Positions 1-7,739 of a DNA stretch of 64,000 nucleotides are shown one piece after another (position 1 is the stretch's first letter; each line of letters starts with the position of its first letter). The translations under genes were made by a program, and so were the position numbers. The notes below the pieces were generated by a model. It saw nothing but the letters and a program-made list of their open reading frames with translations. It did not search any database and was not told where the DNA came from. The DNA comes from Bacteroidota bacterium. Lineage in GTDB: Bacteria > Bacteroidota > Bacteroidia > 2-12-FULL-35-15. The DNA lies in assembly GCA_029237775.1 (NCBI GenBank), contig JAQZBR010000002.1, positions 124,001 through 188,000 of the forward strand, given 5' to 3'.

Positions 1-938
1 TCCACCGTTGAGGTGTTCTCATAGTATTCAATATTTTCAAGTAATGAACCGAATTTAACGGCACCGAAAATTTCAGGCTCTTTTTCTTTTGTCAGATCAA
101 CGCATTTAGCATAGCATCCACCTTCGAAATTAAATACACCTTTATCGCTCCAGCCATGTTCATCATCACCTATCAGGCCGCGGTTCGGATCTGCAGATAA
201 AGTTGTTTTACCTGTTCCGGATAATCCGAAGAACACAGCAGTGTCACCATCTTTTCCGATGTTAGCAGAGCAGTGCATTGATAAAACACCTTTTTCGTGA
301 GGAAGAATATAATTCAATAAAGAGAAAATTCCTTTTTTGATCTCACCTGTGTAAGCTGAACCACCAATAAGGATAACCTTTTTAGTCATGTTTAGGATAG
401 TGAAATTGTGCTGACGTGTACCATCAATTTCCGGAGTTGCTTTAAAGCCCGGAGCACAAATGATCGTCCATTCAGGGTCAAAGTTCATGATCTCCTCCTG
501 TGTAGGACGAAGAAAAAGATTATTTGCAAAAAGGTTTGACCAAGGGTATTCGGTAACTACACGGATATTTAAACGGAATGACGGATCAGCGCAAGCGTAT
601 GAATCGCGAACGTATATTTCCTTACCAGAAAGGTAAGCAGTAACGCGATTATAAAGAGTGTCAAATTTATCAGGATCAAACTTAAAGTTAACATCACTCC
701 ACCAGATAGTATCTTTGGTTTTTTCGTCAAGTACAATAAATTTATCTTTTGGTGAGCGGCCGGTAAATTCACCGGTATCAACTGCTAATGCTCCGGTGTC
801 GGTAAGCATTCCTTCACCACGTACAATCGTTTCTTCAACAAGCTCGGCAGGATTAAGATTCCAATACGCTGCTGATACATTTCCTAAACCTAAACTTGCA
901 ATGCTTGCATTCTTGGCTTTTATTCCAAATTCGTTCAT
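1..938 (-). CDS. pckA: Phosphoenolpyruvate carboxykinase (ATP), C-terminus beyond window
   Basis: ATP-dependent PEP carboxykinase, which converts oxaloacetate and ATP to PEP, CO2 and ADP in the cytosol as the entry step of gluconeogenesis. Reading starts at ATG 938-936 (MNEFGIKAKN) and runs open for 312 codons off the left edge, so roughly the last two fifths of a normal ~530-residue enzyme is missing from the window. Visible family features are the N-terminal TGEFTGRSPKDKF substrate-binding segment near residue 57, the P-loop GLSGTGKTTLS near residue 235, and the metal and kinase-2 region IGDDEHGW with NFEGGCYAK shortly after. These match the ATP type rather than the GTP type. A -7 box (TAAATTTG) lies about 40 bases upstream. 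No frameshift is seen in the visible part. Confidence 0.96.
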   Translation of the reverse strand, partial: MNEFGIKAKNASIASLGLGNVSAAYWNLNPAELVEETIVRGEGMLTDTGALAVDTGEFTGRSPKDKFIVLDEKTKDTIWWSDVNFKFDPDKFDTLYNRVTAYLSGKEIYVRDSYACADPSFRLNIRVVTEYPWSNLFANNLFLRPTQEEIMNFDPEWTIICAPGFKATPEIDGTRQHNFTILNMTKKVILIGGSAYTGEIKKGIFSLLNYILPHEKGVLSMHCSANIGKDGDTAVFFGLSGTGKTTLSADPNRGLIGDDEHGWSDKGVFNFEGGCYAKCVDLTKEKEPEIFGAVKFGSLLENIEYYENTSTV

Positions 939-977
939 TTCTTTTGTTTTTGGTTACTTTTTAAGTTTTTAAGGACA

Positions 978-985
978 CAAATTTA
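978..985 (-). promoter_or_regulatory. Candidate -7 promoter box for pckA
   Basis: The minus strand reads TAAATTTG, an exact match to the Bacteroidota -7 consensus TAnnTTTG. It sits 39 bases upstream of the pckA start. The expected -33 TTTG is not clear; the best candidate is a weak CTG 18 bases upstream. Confidence 0.5.
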
Positions 986-1146
986 AAAAATATTGGGCAA
1001 TTTCAGTCGATTTATATTTCTAAATCAATTATACACAGCGCACAATAAAATATTTTTTAATAGTAAATACCTGATATTAAATTATTTGTTCGGGTTATGT
1101 GATGTGTTAGTTTAGCCTCTGTGTTGATAATTAACGGCCCGAAACC

Positions 1147-1560
1147 TTAATTTTGCTTGTTTTTCGTAATTACAGAGAGGGCGATAAAGATCCATCCTGT
1201 AATTAGAAAAACTCCTCCAATTGGTGTGATAGGTCCCAGCCAGCGAATGTTTTGAAGGCCGGTAAGATTGTGAGTCGATAGAATATACAATGAACCTGAA
1301 AAAAGAATTGTCCCCGCCATAAAGCAACTACCGGCACGTGCGACCATCTTCGGATTTAACTTATCAATGAGGAGGCCGATGCATAACAGAGCTAAACTAT
1401 GATAGATCTGGTATTTGGATGCGGTCTCGAAAGCATTGAGCTCGTTCTGGCTTAAAATACCTCTTTCCATTAAAGACTTTAAATAATGGGCAGCCATGGC
1501 GCCCAGAGTGACAGCAATCGCACCGGAAAATCCGGCAAATTTTATGAATCGGTTTTGCAT
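1147..1560 (-). CDS. DUF423 family small membrane protein
   Basis: A 137-residue integral membrane protein of the DUF423 (YgdD-like) family, whose biochemical role is unknown. Four hydrophobic segments are visible: residues about 5-27 (FAGFSGAIAVTLGAMAAHYL), 50-66, 73-95 and 112-132. The N-terminal GA(I/V)xxTLGAxAAH motif and the loop FETASKYQIYHSLALL around residues 44-58 are the family signature. Length is typical. It is a single gene between pckA and a plus-strand gene, and its start ATG at 1560 is the only good one. An approximate -7 box (TATCTTTA, one mismatch) lies just upstream on the minus strand. Confidence 0.9.
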   Translation of the reverse strand: MQNRFIKFAGFSGAIAVTLGAMAAHYLKSLMERGILSQNELNAFETASKYQIYHSLALLCIGLLIDKLNPKMVARAGSCFMAGTILFSGSLYILSTHNLTGLQNIRWLGPITPIGGVFLITGWIFIALSVITKNKQN

Positions 1561-1585
1561 GGGGTAAAGATATGCAAAAGAGGTA

Positions 1586-1622
1586 GTTTACCACTAAGGT
1601 ACTAAGAACACTAAGTGTTTGT
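1586..1622. repeat. Degenerate CACTAAGG-type intergenic repeat
   Basis: The tract reads as repeated CACTAAGG/ACTAAGAACACTAAG words directly upstream of a gene. An inverted relative with the same words lies at 59622-59658, so this is a dispersed word family rather than unique sequence. Confidence 0.45.
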
Positions 1623-1680
1623 AAATGATATTTAACAATAAAGGTTTGAATTTACATTTATAACTAAATTTACTTCTGAA

Positions 1681-3168
1681 ATGAACAAGTACGTTTACGA
1701 AAGTTATTCCAAACTCAGAGAAACTGAAAAGGCCGAATTTATCGGCAGGTTTAAAAACTCACCCACGGTAATCAAATTCATCCAATTTCTCGATAAGAAT
1801 AAAGCTCCGGATTTTAAGACCCGGTCCGCTATTGAAATTATTTATGCTACTGAAAAAGAGAGAGTGGCATATCCGACTCTGGAGAATCGATTCTTTAAGC
1901 TCAGAAAAAAGCTGATTGATGAATTGGCCGGTTCGGGAAATACTGACAATGTTCCTGTTTACCCTGAAGAGGAACTGCAATTCAGCAAGGCAAAGCAATT
2001 AATTTCAGAAAACAAAGAAGCAGCTTTCAGGCAACTGCAGGAACTGGAAAGAATTTGTTGGGAGAGGAATATTTTCGAGCTCTTACCAGCTATTATAGAT
2101 CATCTGATATTTTGCAACCAGTCGTTCAACCGACTGAGCGCAAACAAACCCTTATATGAGCGCATGGAAAAAGCGATCGGACTCCTGAGGGATATTAATA
2201 TTTGTGTGATGACCACCCGGAAGATCTACGAGATCAACTTTACGAAAGGGGTGAAGCACGCTGTTAATGAGTTGGGATTAATGCGAAAATATGCAGCAAA
2301 GCATAAGGAGTTCTCTCGATTTTTAATGTGCTATCACCATGTTTCCGCTTATTATAAACTAGGCTCTGCCGATTCTAGTCAGGAATCTCAGGTGATCAGC
2401 CGTCACCTGAACGCCTATAAAAAGCTGCAGGCCAAACATCCGATGGTACCTTTGATGTCGTACAAGGTGAATTATGTTCAGCAGCAGCATCTCCACTTTA
2501 ATCAGATGACCATGTCGTACCATTTTTCGAAATGTGAATTCGAAGAGACCTATCAGGTAATGAAAGAGGTGTGGAGCATGATCAATGGAGAGAGACCAGA
2601 CGTGAAGATGTATAAAACTGAATCATCTTTTTACAATATGATCACGGCCCAGTGTATGACTCAGCGTTATCGCGAAGCGTTAAACACGATAGATGATTTT
2701 ATTGCTTATTTAAAATCTAATCATCAGTTGGATAAGCTGATAATACCAAACGTTCTTAAAGCCCGGATTTACGTTGATGTATATCCTCATGCTTACAGAA
2801 TGGATCTGCAATATCTTTTTACGCAGGTAGAAATCTATCTGAAGATCCTTAAAAAGCAGGATAATATGATGATCTCGTATGATCAGACCCTCATATTAAA
2901 AATGAAGATGCTGATCTTGCAAGGTGATTTTCTAAAGGCGACTGGTGTTTTGAACGATCCGATATCGAAATCATACCTCGAGAATTTAGGCATGTATCAG
3001 GCTTTCTGCGAACTCATTAGAATCCTAAAGGAAAACTCAACCCACAAGCAGAAGGAATTAGTAGTGTTGAACAAGCAAATACAAGCCTTGAAACATAAAG
3101 TAGATTCACCGGCTCAGTATATGCACATATTTTGGTTACTGCATTATTTGAAACTAGTCCAGGTTTAA
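1681..3168 (+). CDS. Hypothetical protein, helical (TPR-like)
   Basis: A 495-residue cytosolic protein with no signal peptide or membrane segment. I do not recognise a named domain. The N-terminal ~90 residues (ExVYESYSKLRETEKAEF, then FxxFLDKNKAPDF) resemble a small helical DNA-binding-like or adaptor segment. The rest is rich in amphipathic helices with aromatic residues at roughly regular spacing (AEEL, AYRMDLQYLF, ALNTIDDFIAYL), compatible with an irregular TPR or other alpha-solenoid. Similar long helical proteins of unknown function occur in Bacteroidota. ATG 1681 is the first in-frame start. A possible -7 box TAAATTTA (last base off consensus) ends 8 bases before it, with TTTG 16 bases further upstream. 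An AT-rich hairpin follows the stop. Confidence 0.8.
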   Translation: MNKYVYESYSKLRETEKAEFIGRFKNSPTVIKFIQFLDKNKAPDFKTRSAIEIIYATEKERVAYPTLENRFFKLRKKLIDELAGSGNTDNVPVYPEEELQFSKAKQLISENKEAAFRQLQELERICWERNIFELLPAIIDHLIFCNQSFNRLSANKPLYERMEKAIGLLRDINICVMTTRKIYEINFTKGVKHAVNELGLMRKYAAKHKEFSRFLMCYHHVSAYYKLGSADSSQESQVISRHLNAYKKLQAKHPMVPLMSYKVNYVQQQHLHFNQMTMSYHFSKCEFEETYQVMKEVWSMINGERPDVKMYKTESSFYNMITAQCMTQRYREALNTIDDFIAYLKSNHQLDKLIIPNVLKARIYVDVYPHAYRMDLQYLFTQVEIYLKILKKQDNMMISYDQTLILKMKMLILQGDFLKATGVLNDPISKSYLENLGMYQAFCELIRILKENSTHKQKELVVLNKQIQALKHKVDSPAQYMHIFWLLHYLKLVQV

Positions 3169-3174
3169 AACCGG

Positions 3175-3210
3175 AATTAAAATAAATAGTTTTAATTTCG
3201 TGGCGAAATT
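3175..3210 (+). promoter_or_regulatory. Two overlapping hairpins ending at a start codon
   Basis: Hairpin 1 pairs AATTAAAA (3175-3182) with TTTTAATT (3190-3197). Hairpin 2 pairs AATTTCG (3194-3200) with CGAAATT (3204-3210), and its last base touches ATG 3211. The two stems share AATT at 3194-3197, so they cannot form together. The same bases also contain TAATTTCG (3193-3200), a one-mismatch -7 box. This could be a terminator for the upstream gene, an initiation control for the downstream gene, or both. Confidence 0.4.
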
Positions 3211-4548
3211 ATGGAAGAAACAAAAAACATACTTGTTATTGGTGCCGGACGTTCATCATCCTCACTGATCAAATATTTGCTTGACCACGCGGAAGAAGAA
3301 AATTGGGAAATAACTGTCGCTGACGTATCACTTGAAGCGGTGCGACAAAAAACACAGGATCATCCGCATAGCAGGCCAATTGTTTTTGATATCCATAATG
3401 AACAGCAGCGTGCGGAGGAGATCAGTTATGCAGATATTGTGATCTCCATGCTTCCGGCTCACATGCATATGGATGTGGCTAATGACTGCCTGAAATACAA
3501 AAAGCACCTTGCGACAGCTTCCTACGTATCCAAGGGAATGGCCGCACTCGATCTCGCTGCCAAAGAAGCCGGAATCATTTTACTTAATGAAACAGGGTTA
3601 GACCCGGGAATCGATCACGCATCTGCAATGAAGATCATTGATGATATTCATGAGAGCGGAGGTGAGCTTACTTCATTCAAATCGTTTTGCGGTGGGTTGG
3701 TATCACCTGAATGCAATGATAATCCATGGGGATATAAGTTTACATGGAATCCGCGTAATGTGATTCTTGCCGGACATGGCACGGCACAATATATTGATAA
3801 AGGACAGTATAAGTATATTCCTTACAATCGCTTATTTACTCAGTCGGAAATCATTGAAGTGGAAGGCCATGGTAAATTCGATGCTTATGCTAACCGGGAT
3901 TCACTTTCGTACCGGCCGATATACAAGATCGAACATATCCCGACCATGGTTCGGGGAACATTACGTATGCCCGGTTATTGCAAAGCCTGGCACGTGTTTG
4001 TTAAACTCGGCCTGACCGATGACAGCTATAAGATCGAAGCTTCCGATACATTGACCTATCCCGAATTGCTTGATGCATTCCTGCCTGATGGCGATGGTAC
4101 AGCAAAGGAAAAGCTTGTGAGGTTCATGGGAGCAGAAATGGATGGGGATTCGTTGGCGAAGATCGAATGGCTCGGTTTATTTGAAGATACAAAGATCGGA
4201 GTAGCAAACGCATCACCGGCTGAGATCCTTCAGCACCTTCTGGAAGATAAATGGAAATTGCAGGAGCATGATAAAGATATGATCGTGATGCAACACCAGT
4301 TCAAATATAGAAATGCGGCCCGCGAAGCGAGAACCATATTGTCTTCCCTCGTTGTAATCGGTGAGGATCCGGTTTACACAGCAATGGCTAAAACTGTAGG
4401 GTTACCGCTTGCTATCATGACCAGGATGATCCTTCAGGGGAAGATCATGGCGAGAGGTGTCACGATCCCGACCACAAAGGAGATCTATGTTCCATTATTA
4501 GAAGAGCTGGAAAAGTTTGGTGTGAAATTTCAGGAAAAAGAATTCTAA
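3211..4548 (+). CDS. Saccharopine dehydrogenase family protein
   Basis: A 445-residue cytosolic NAD(P)-dependent enzyme of the saccharopine dehydrogenase (LYS9-like, glutamate-forming) family. It starts with a Rossmann fold: NILVIGAGRSSSSLIKYLL at residues 6-24, followed by an acidic residue after the second strand (VADVS). The family segment NETGLDPGIDHASAM is at about residues 126-140, followed by FKSFCGGLVSPE. The C-terminal half matches the saccharopine dehydrogenase C-terminal domain, with FKYRNAAREARTILSS near residue 370. The physiological substrate cannot be read from sequence: lysine catabolism or a related amino-acid step are both possible. It starts 42 bases after the previous gene, directly after a hairpin. 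Confidence 0.9.
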   Translation: MEETKNILVIGAGRSSSSLIKYLLDHAEEENWEITVADVSLEAVRQKTQDHPHSRPIVFDIHNEQQRAEEISYADIVISMLPAHMHMDVANDCLKYKKHLATASYVSKGMAALDLAAKEAGIILLNETGLDPGIDHASAMKIIDDIHESGGELTSFKSFCGGLVSPECNDNPWGYKFTWNPRNVILAGHGTAQYIDKGQYKYIPYNRLFTQSEIIEVEGHGKFDAYANRDSLSYRPIYKIEHIPTMVRGTLRMPGYCKAWHVFVKLGLTDDSYKIEASDTLTYPELLDAFLPDGDGTAKEKLVRFMGAEMDGDSLAKIEWLGLFEDTKIGVANASPAEILQHLLEDKWKLQEHDKDMIVMQHQFKYRNAAREARTILSSLVVIGEDPVYTAMAKTVGLPLAIMTRMILQGKIMARGVTIPTTKEIYVPLLEELEKFGVKFQEKEF

Positions 4549-4551
4549 GCC

Positions 4552-4595
4552 GAAATAAGCAGAAGCGCTTAGCGTTTCTGATCAAATCTTATTTC
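4552..4595 (+). promoter_or_regulatory. Nested hairpin before a GTG start
   Basis: An outer 8-bp perfect stem pairs GAAATAAG (4552-4559) with CTTATTTC (4588-4595). An inner 9-bp stem pairs AGAAGCGCT (4561-4569) with AGCGTTTCT (4571-4579), with one G-U pair. It fills the 48-base gap between the saccharopine dehydrogenase stop and the GTG start at 4597. There is no U-tract, so it is not a standard terminator. Confidence 0.45.
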
Positions 4596-4596
4596 T

Positions 4597-5271
4597 GTGA
4601 TCAGAACTTCACTTCGCTATTTATTCCGGATCTTATTGGCTATTCTCGCGTGCATCAGTTTGTGGTTACTATTAGCGCTGCTTCTTCCATACTTCAGTTT
4701 TTCAGATGCGGTGAAAGAGAAAAAGGATATCACCGTCTACGTTAGTTCCAACGGCATTCATACAGATTTCGTGATGCCTGTTTATACTGATCAATTCAAC
4801 TGGGCCGCTAAAATCCATTATTCCGATTTTGAATTGGCAGGGCCTGAGTATAAATATGTTGCAGTGGGCTGGGGTGACAAAGGATTTTTCATTGCGACAC
4901 CTACATGGGATGATCTTACTTTCTCAACTGCTTTCAATGCTGCATTCGGGTTAAGTTCAACAGCGATGCACGTCACTTATAAAAAGTATGAATTGAAAGA
5001 AAGTGAAACGTGTGTAAAGCTTGTCTTGTCCGAAGCTCAATATCAAAAGCTGATCGAATATATTATATCTTCCTTCGAATCACGTGATGGTGAATTCCAG
5101 GTTATTGATCATCCGGGTTATACGAGTCATGATAAATTTTATGAAGCAAGAGGAACGTATAATATTTTTAATACCTGCAATGTATGGACAGGAGAAGGGC
5201 TTGAAGCGATAGGTGCGCCTGTCGGAGTTTGGACTCCTTTACCGGGGGGAGTTTTACAGAATCTGAAGTAA
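4597..5271 (+). CDS. DUF2459 / TIGR02117 family protein
   Basis: A 224-residue protein of the DUF2459 family (TIGR02117), function unknown. An N-terminal membrane anchor or signal segment (residues 8-33, LFRILLAILACISLWLLLALLLPYF) is followed by a globular extracytoplasmic domain. Family marks are VYVSSNGIHTDFVMPV near residue 47, VGWGDKGFF near residue 90, and NTCNVWTGEGLEAIGAP near residue 192. The N-terminal hydrophobic segment only fits a GTG start at 4597; no in-frame ATG precedes it. A two-tier hairpin ends two bases upstream of this GTG. The next gene converges and ends 11 bases away. Confidence 0.85.
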   Translation: MIRTSLRYLFRILLAILACISLWLLLALLLPYFSFSDAVKEKKDITVYVSSNGIHTDFVMPVYTDQFNWAAKIHYSDFELAGPEYKYVAVGWGDKGFFIATPTWDDLTFSTAFNAAFGLSSTAMHVTYKKYELKESETCVKLVLSEAQYQKLIEYIISSFESRDGEFQVIDHPGYTSHDKFYEARGTYNIFNTCNVWTGEGLEAIGAPVGVWTPLPGGVLQNLK

Positions 5272-5282
5272 ATTTTCTTTCT

Positions 5283-6503
5283 TTATTCAACCATTAGCTT
5301 TCCGCTACTGATCAATTTATCATCAGCTATTAATTTGTACACGTAAAGTCCCTTGCTCATATTCATTCTTTCTATTTGAAATGATGAGGTGTTGATATGA
5401 TCCGTTGTTTTAATCTCTTTCCCGGTGATATCATAAAGGTGAAAGCTGATGTTGCCGAATGCCTTTAGTGATTCAGGATCAAATTCTAGATGAGATGAGC
5501 TGTGCATCGGGTTTGGATATAGCTTTACACTGGATCTTAATTTTTCTGTTTCTTCGATACCGTTCGACAAAGGATCATATTTCCAGAAATCTTTTTCAGG
5601 AAGGGAATCATACCCGGTACCGACATAACCATAACCACCTACAGCAAATCCTACAGCATTTGACCTGCCTGTTCCACCGAAATTTGTAATGGCTGTCCAG
5701 GTGTTATTTGCGGTGGTGTATTTCCAGAAGTCCTTCCGGTTTGTGAGCGTGTTGTCATAACCCGTACCAACAAAGCCATCGGTGCCAAGAATAAAAGCGG
5801 TAGCTCCATAACGTGCAGTACCGCCATAATCTGCGATCGGAGTCCAGGAATTGATAGTAGGAATGTATTTGTAAAAATCTTTTTTGAAGGCACCGTCATC
5901 ACCGGTACCTACATAAGCCCAATTGTTGATTGTAAAAGCAACAGGCAACCGTCTTGGGGTGCCTGGAAATGCAGCTTTTGAAGTCCATGAATTGGCTGAT
6001 GGGTCAAACATCCATAGATCATTTTTAAAACCGTTTGCATCCTGTCCGCAGGTGATATAGCCCATGTTATTAGCAGTGAATGCTGCAGCTGCGCGTCTCG
6101 GACTGCCTGCAAAATTAGCTTTTTGTGACCAGGAATCACTTGTAGGATTGTATTCCCACGTATCATTCATGAACGGGTTTGAACCTTGTCCTCCAACTAT
6201 ATACGCCTTGTTTCCAATTACAAATGCTGCAGCTGAATTTCGTCCCAAGCCTGAACCTGTGGATCCACCCATGCTTTGAATCTGATTCCATGTGTCATTG
6301 GTGGAGTTATAGGAAGAGAAATTTCTTCGGTATGATGAACTGTCGAACCCCGTACCAACAAATGCTCCACTGCCGATCGCAAATCCCACGGCCGCGGTGC
6401 GTGCTGAAAGATTGACATCAGAAACCCTGTACCACCATCCCTGCGAAAAGCTACTAAGCACTGCAAAGGAGATTATAACTGAAAAGATTATTTTCTTTTT
6501 CAT
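5283..6503 (-). CDS. Secreted kelch-repeat protein with T9SS type A sorting domain
   Basis: A 406-residue exported protein. The signal peptide is residues 1-20 (MKKKIIFSVI...SFSQ). Residues ~28-315 contain six kelch motifs of the form AFxIGNxAYxGTG followed by DxWxYxPxxNxWT, predicting a six-bladed beta-propeller. The C-terminal ~75 residues (KLYPNPMHSSSHLEF ... KGLYVYKL ... GKLMVE) are a T9SS type A sorting domain, so the mature protein should be exported across the outer membrane and be cell-attached or released. The ligand is unknown. It is the last gene of a four-gene minus-strand operon, starting 6 bases after its paralogue's stop. Confidence 0.92.
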   Translation of the reverse strand: MKKKIIFSVIISFAVLSSFSQGWWYRVSDVNLSARTAAVGFAIGSGAFVGTGFDSSSYRRNFSSYNSTNDTWNQIQSMGGSTGSGLGRNSAAAFVIGNKAYIVGGQGSNPFMNDTWEYNPTSDSWSQKANFAGSPRRAAAAFTANNMGYITCGQDANGFKNDLWMFDPSANSWTSKAAFPGTPRRLPVAFTINNWAYVGTGDDGAFKKDFYKYIPTINSWTPIADYGGTARYGATAFILGTDGFVGTGYDNTLTNRKDFWKYTTANNTWTAITNFGGTGRSNAVGFAVGGYGYVGTGYDSLPEKDFWKYDPLSNGIEETEKLRSSVKLYPNPMHSSSHLEFDPESLKAFGNISFHLYDITGKEIKTTDHINTSSFQIERMNMSKGLYVYKLIADDKLISSGKLMVE

Positions 6504-6509
6504 TTCTGT

Positions 6510-7739
6510 TTATTGAATGATGATTTTTTTTGAAGAAATAATTTTGTTCTCTGACTTGATAGAAAGAATATAAAAACCTTTCGCACATTCATTTCTTTCG
6601 ATCCTGAAAGATATACCATCAATACGGCCAACACTGCGGATGCGGCCATCTGAATCAGAAAGCTGCCATGAGAGATCCCTGTTATGAAAACTGTTTTCCG
6701 TGAGAGTTACAGTGGCAATTGTATTCATAGGATTAGGGTAGACAGATGAAATGATTGTATTTGAATGCTCGGCTATTCCAATGATGAAAGGCGCTGTGTA
6801 TTCATAGAAATCTCTTCTCGTACCTGTAGGCCCTTTGCCTGTACCTGCGTAAGCCTTGCCGCCAATGGTAAAAGCTACCGATGATCTTCTTTCTCCATTT
6901 GGATATGAGGCTTTCACCGACCAGTAATTTGCCGAAGGGTCATATTGCCAGAGTTCATCTTTGTAACCTCCGTCAGATCCAAAAACAAGATATCCGCAGG
7001 TACCAAGTGTGAATGAACTGCAGGAGAATCTTTCACTTCCGGGAAAGCTTGCGATTGGAGTCCAGCTATTCAGTGCAGGGGAGTAGCGGTAGAAATCATT
7101 ATTGAAAACATTTTCATCGGTTCCTGTTCCATAATAAGCATAATTGCCGATAACAAAAGCAGTCCCGCCATATCTTACACCACCCGGAAAGCTGCTTTTC
7201 TGAAGCCACGTATTAGAAGTAGGATTATATTCCCATAACTCATTCGAATAGTTTGAAGCGCCTTCCTTTCCGCAACAGATATACCCTTTACCGTTGACAG
7301 CGAACCCGGTTGCATAATAAATTCCTCCTCCGAAGTTTCCGGGGTAAGGCGCTTTTTGAAGCCAACTGTTTGTTGCAGGATCGTATTGCCAGAAGTCGGA
7401 TAAAGGGTTCCCCATAAATGCATCTGCATTATTCATCCCTGTTCCGACATATCCTTTTGTTCCTATTGAAAAAGAAACTGCATCCCGTCTACCCTGGCCG
7501 GGAAAATTTGCTTTTTGAGTCCAGGTATTTGTTCCCGGGTCAAATTCCCACAGATCATTTAGCATTAAATTCAATGTGTCCTGTCCGAGTCCAATGTATC
7601 CGCGGTTCCCCACGCTAAACCCAATTGCCCTTTCACGTTTCGAACCACCTACGGATTCACGCTTGTCCCAACTGTTCTGCGCTCCGGAGCGGCTGAACAG
7701 GACAACGAATAACAATAGCAGCCCGATTTGCTTTTTCAT
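6510..7739 (-). CDS. Secreted kelch-repeat protein with T9SS type A sorting domain
   Basis: A 409-residue paralogue of the next gene in the operon. The signal peptide is residues 1-20 (KKQIGLLLLFVVLFSRSGAQ). Six kelch motifs run from about residue 38 to 325, including GFSVGNRGYIGLG, SFSIGTKGYVGTG and AFVIGNYAYYGTG. One blade has GFAVNGKGYICCG with two adjacent cysteines. The C-terminal sorting domain (VYPNPMNTIATVTL ... KGFYILSI ... SKKIIIQ) predicts T9SS export. Its ATG overlaps the stop of the upstream CUB-kelch gene by four bases (ATGA), so the two are translationally coupled. It differs from its neighbours mainly in loop lengths, consistent with duplication followed by divergence. Confidence 0.92.
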   Translation of the reverse strand: MKKQIGLLLLFVVLFSRSGAQNSWDKRESVGGSKRERAIGFSVGNRGYIGLGQDTLNLMLNDLWEFDPGTNTWTQKANFPGQGRRDAVSFSIGTKGYVGTGMNNADAFMGNPLSDFWQYDPATNSWLQKAPYPGNFGGGIYYATGFAVNGKGYICCGKEGASNYSNELWEYNPTSNTWLQKSSFPGGVRYGGTAFVIGNYAYYGTGTDENVFNNDFYRYSPALNSWTPIASFPGSERFSCSSFTLGTCGYLVFGSDGGYKDELWQYDPSANYWSVKASYPNGERRSSVAFTIGGKAYAGTGKGPTGTRRDFYEYTAPFIIGIAEHSNTIISSVYPNPMNTIATVTLTENSFHNRDLSWQLSDSDGRIRSVGRIDGISFRIERNECAKGFYILSIKSENKIISSKKIIIQ

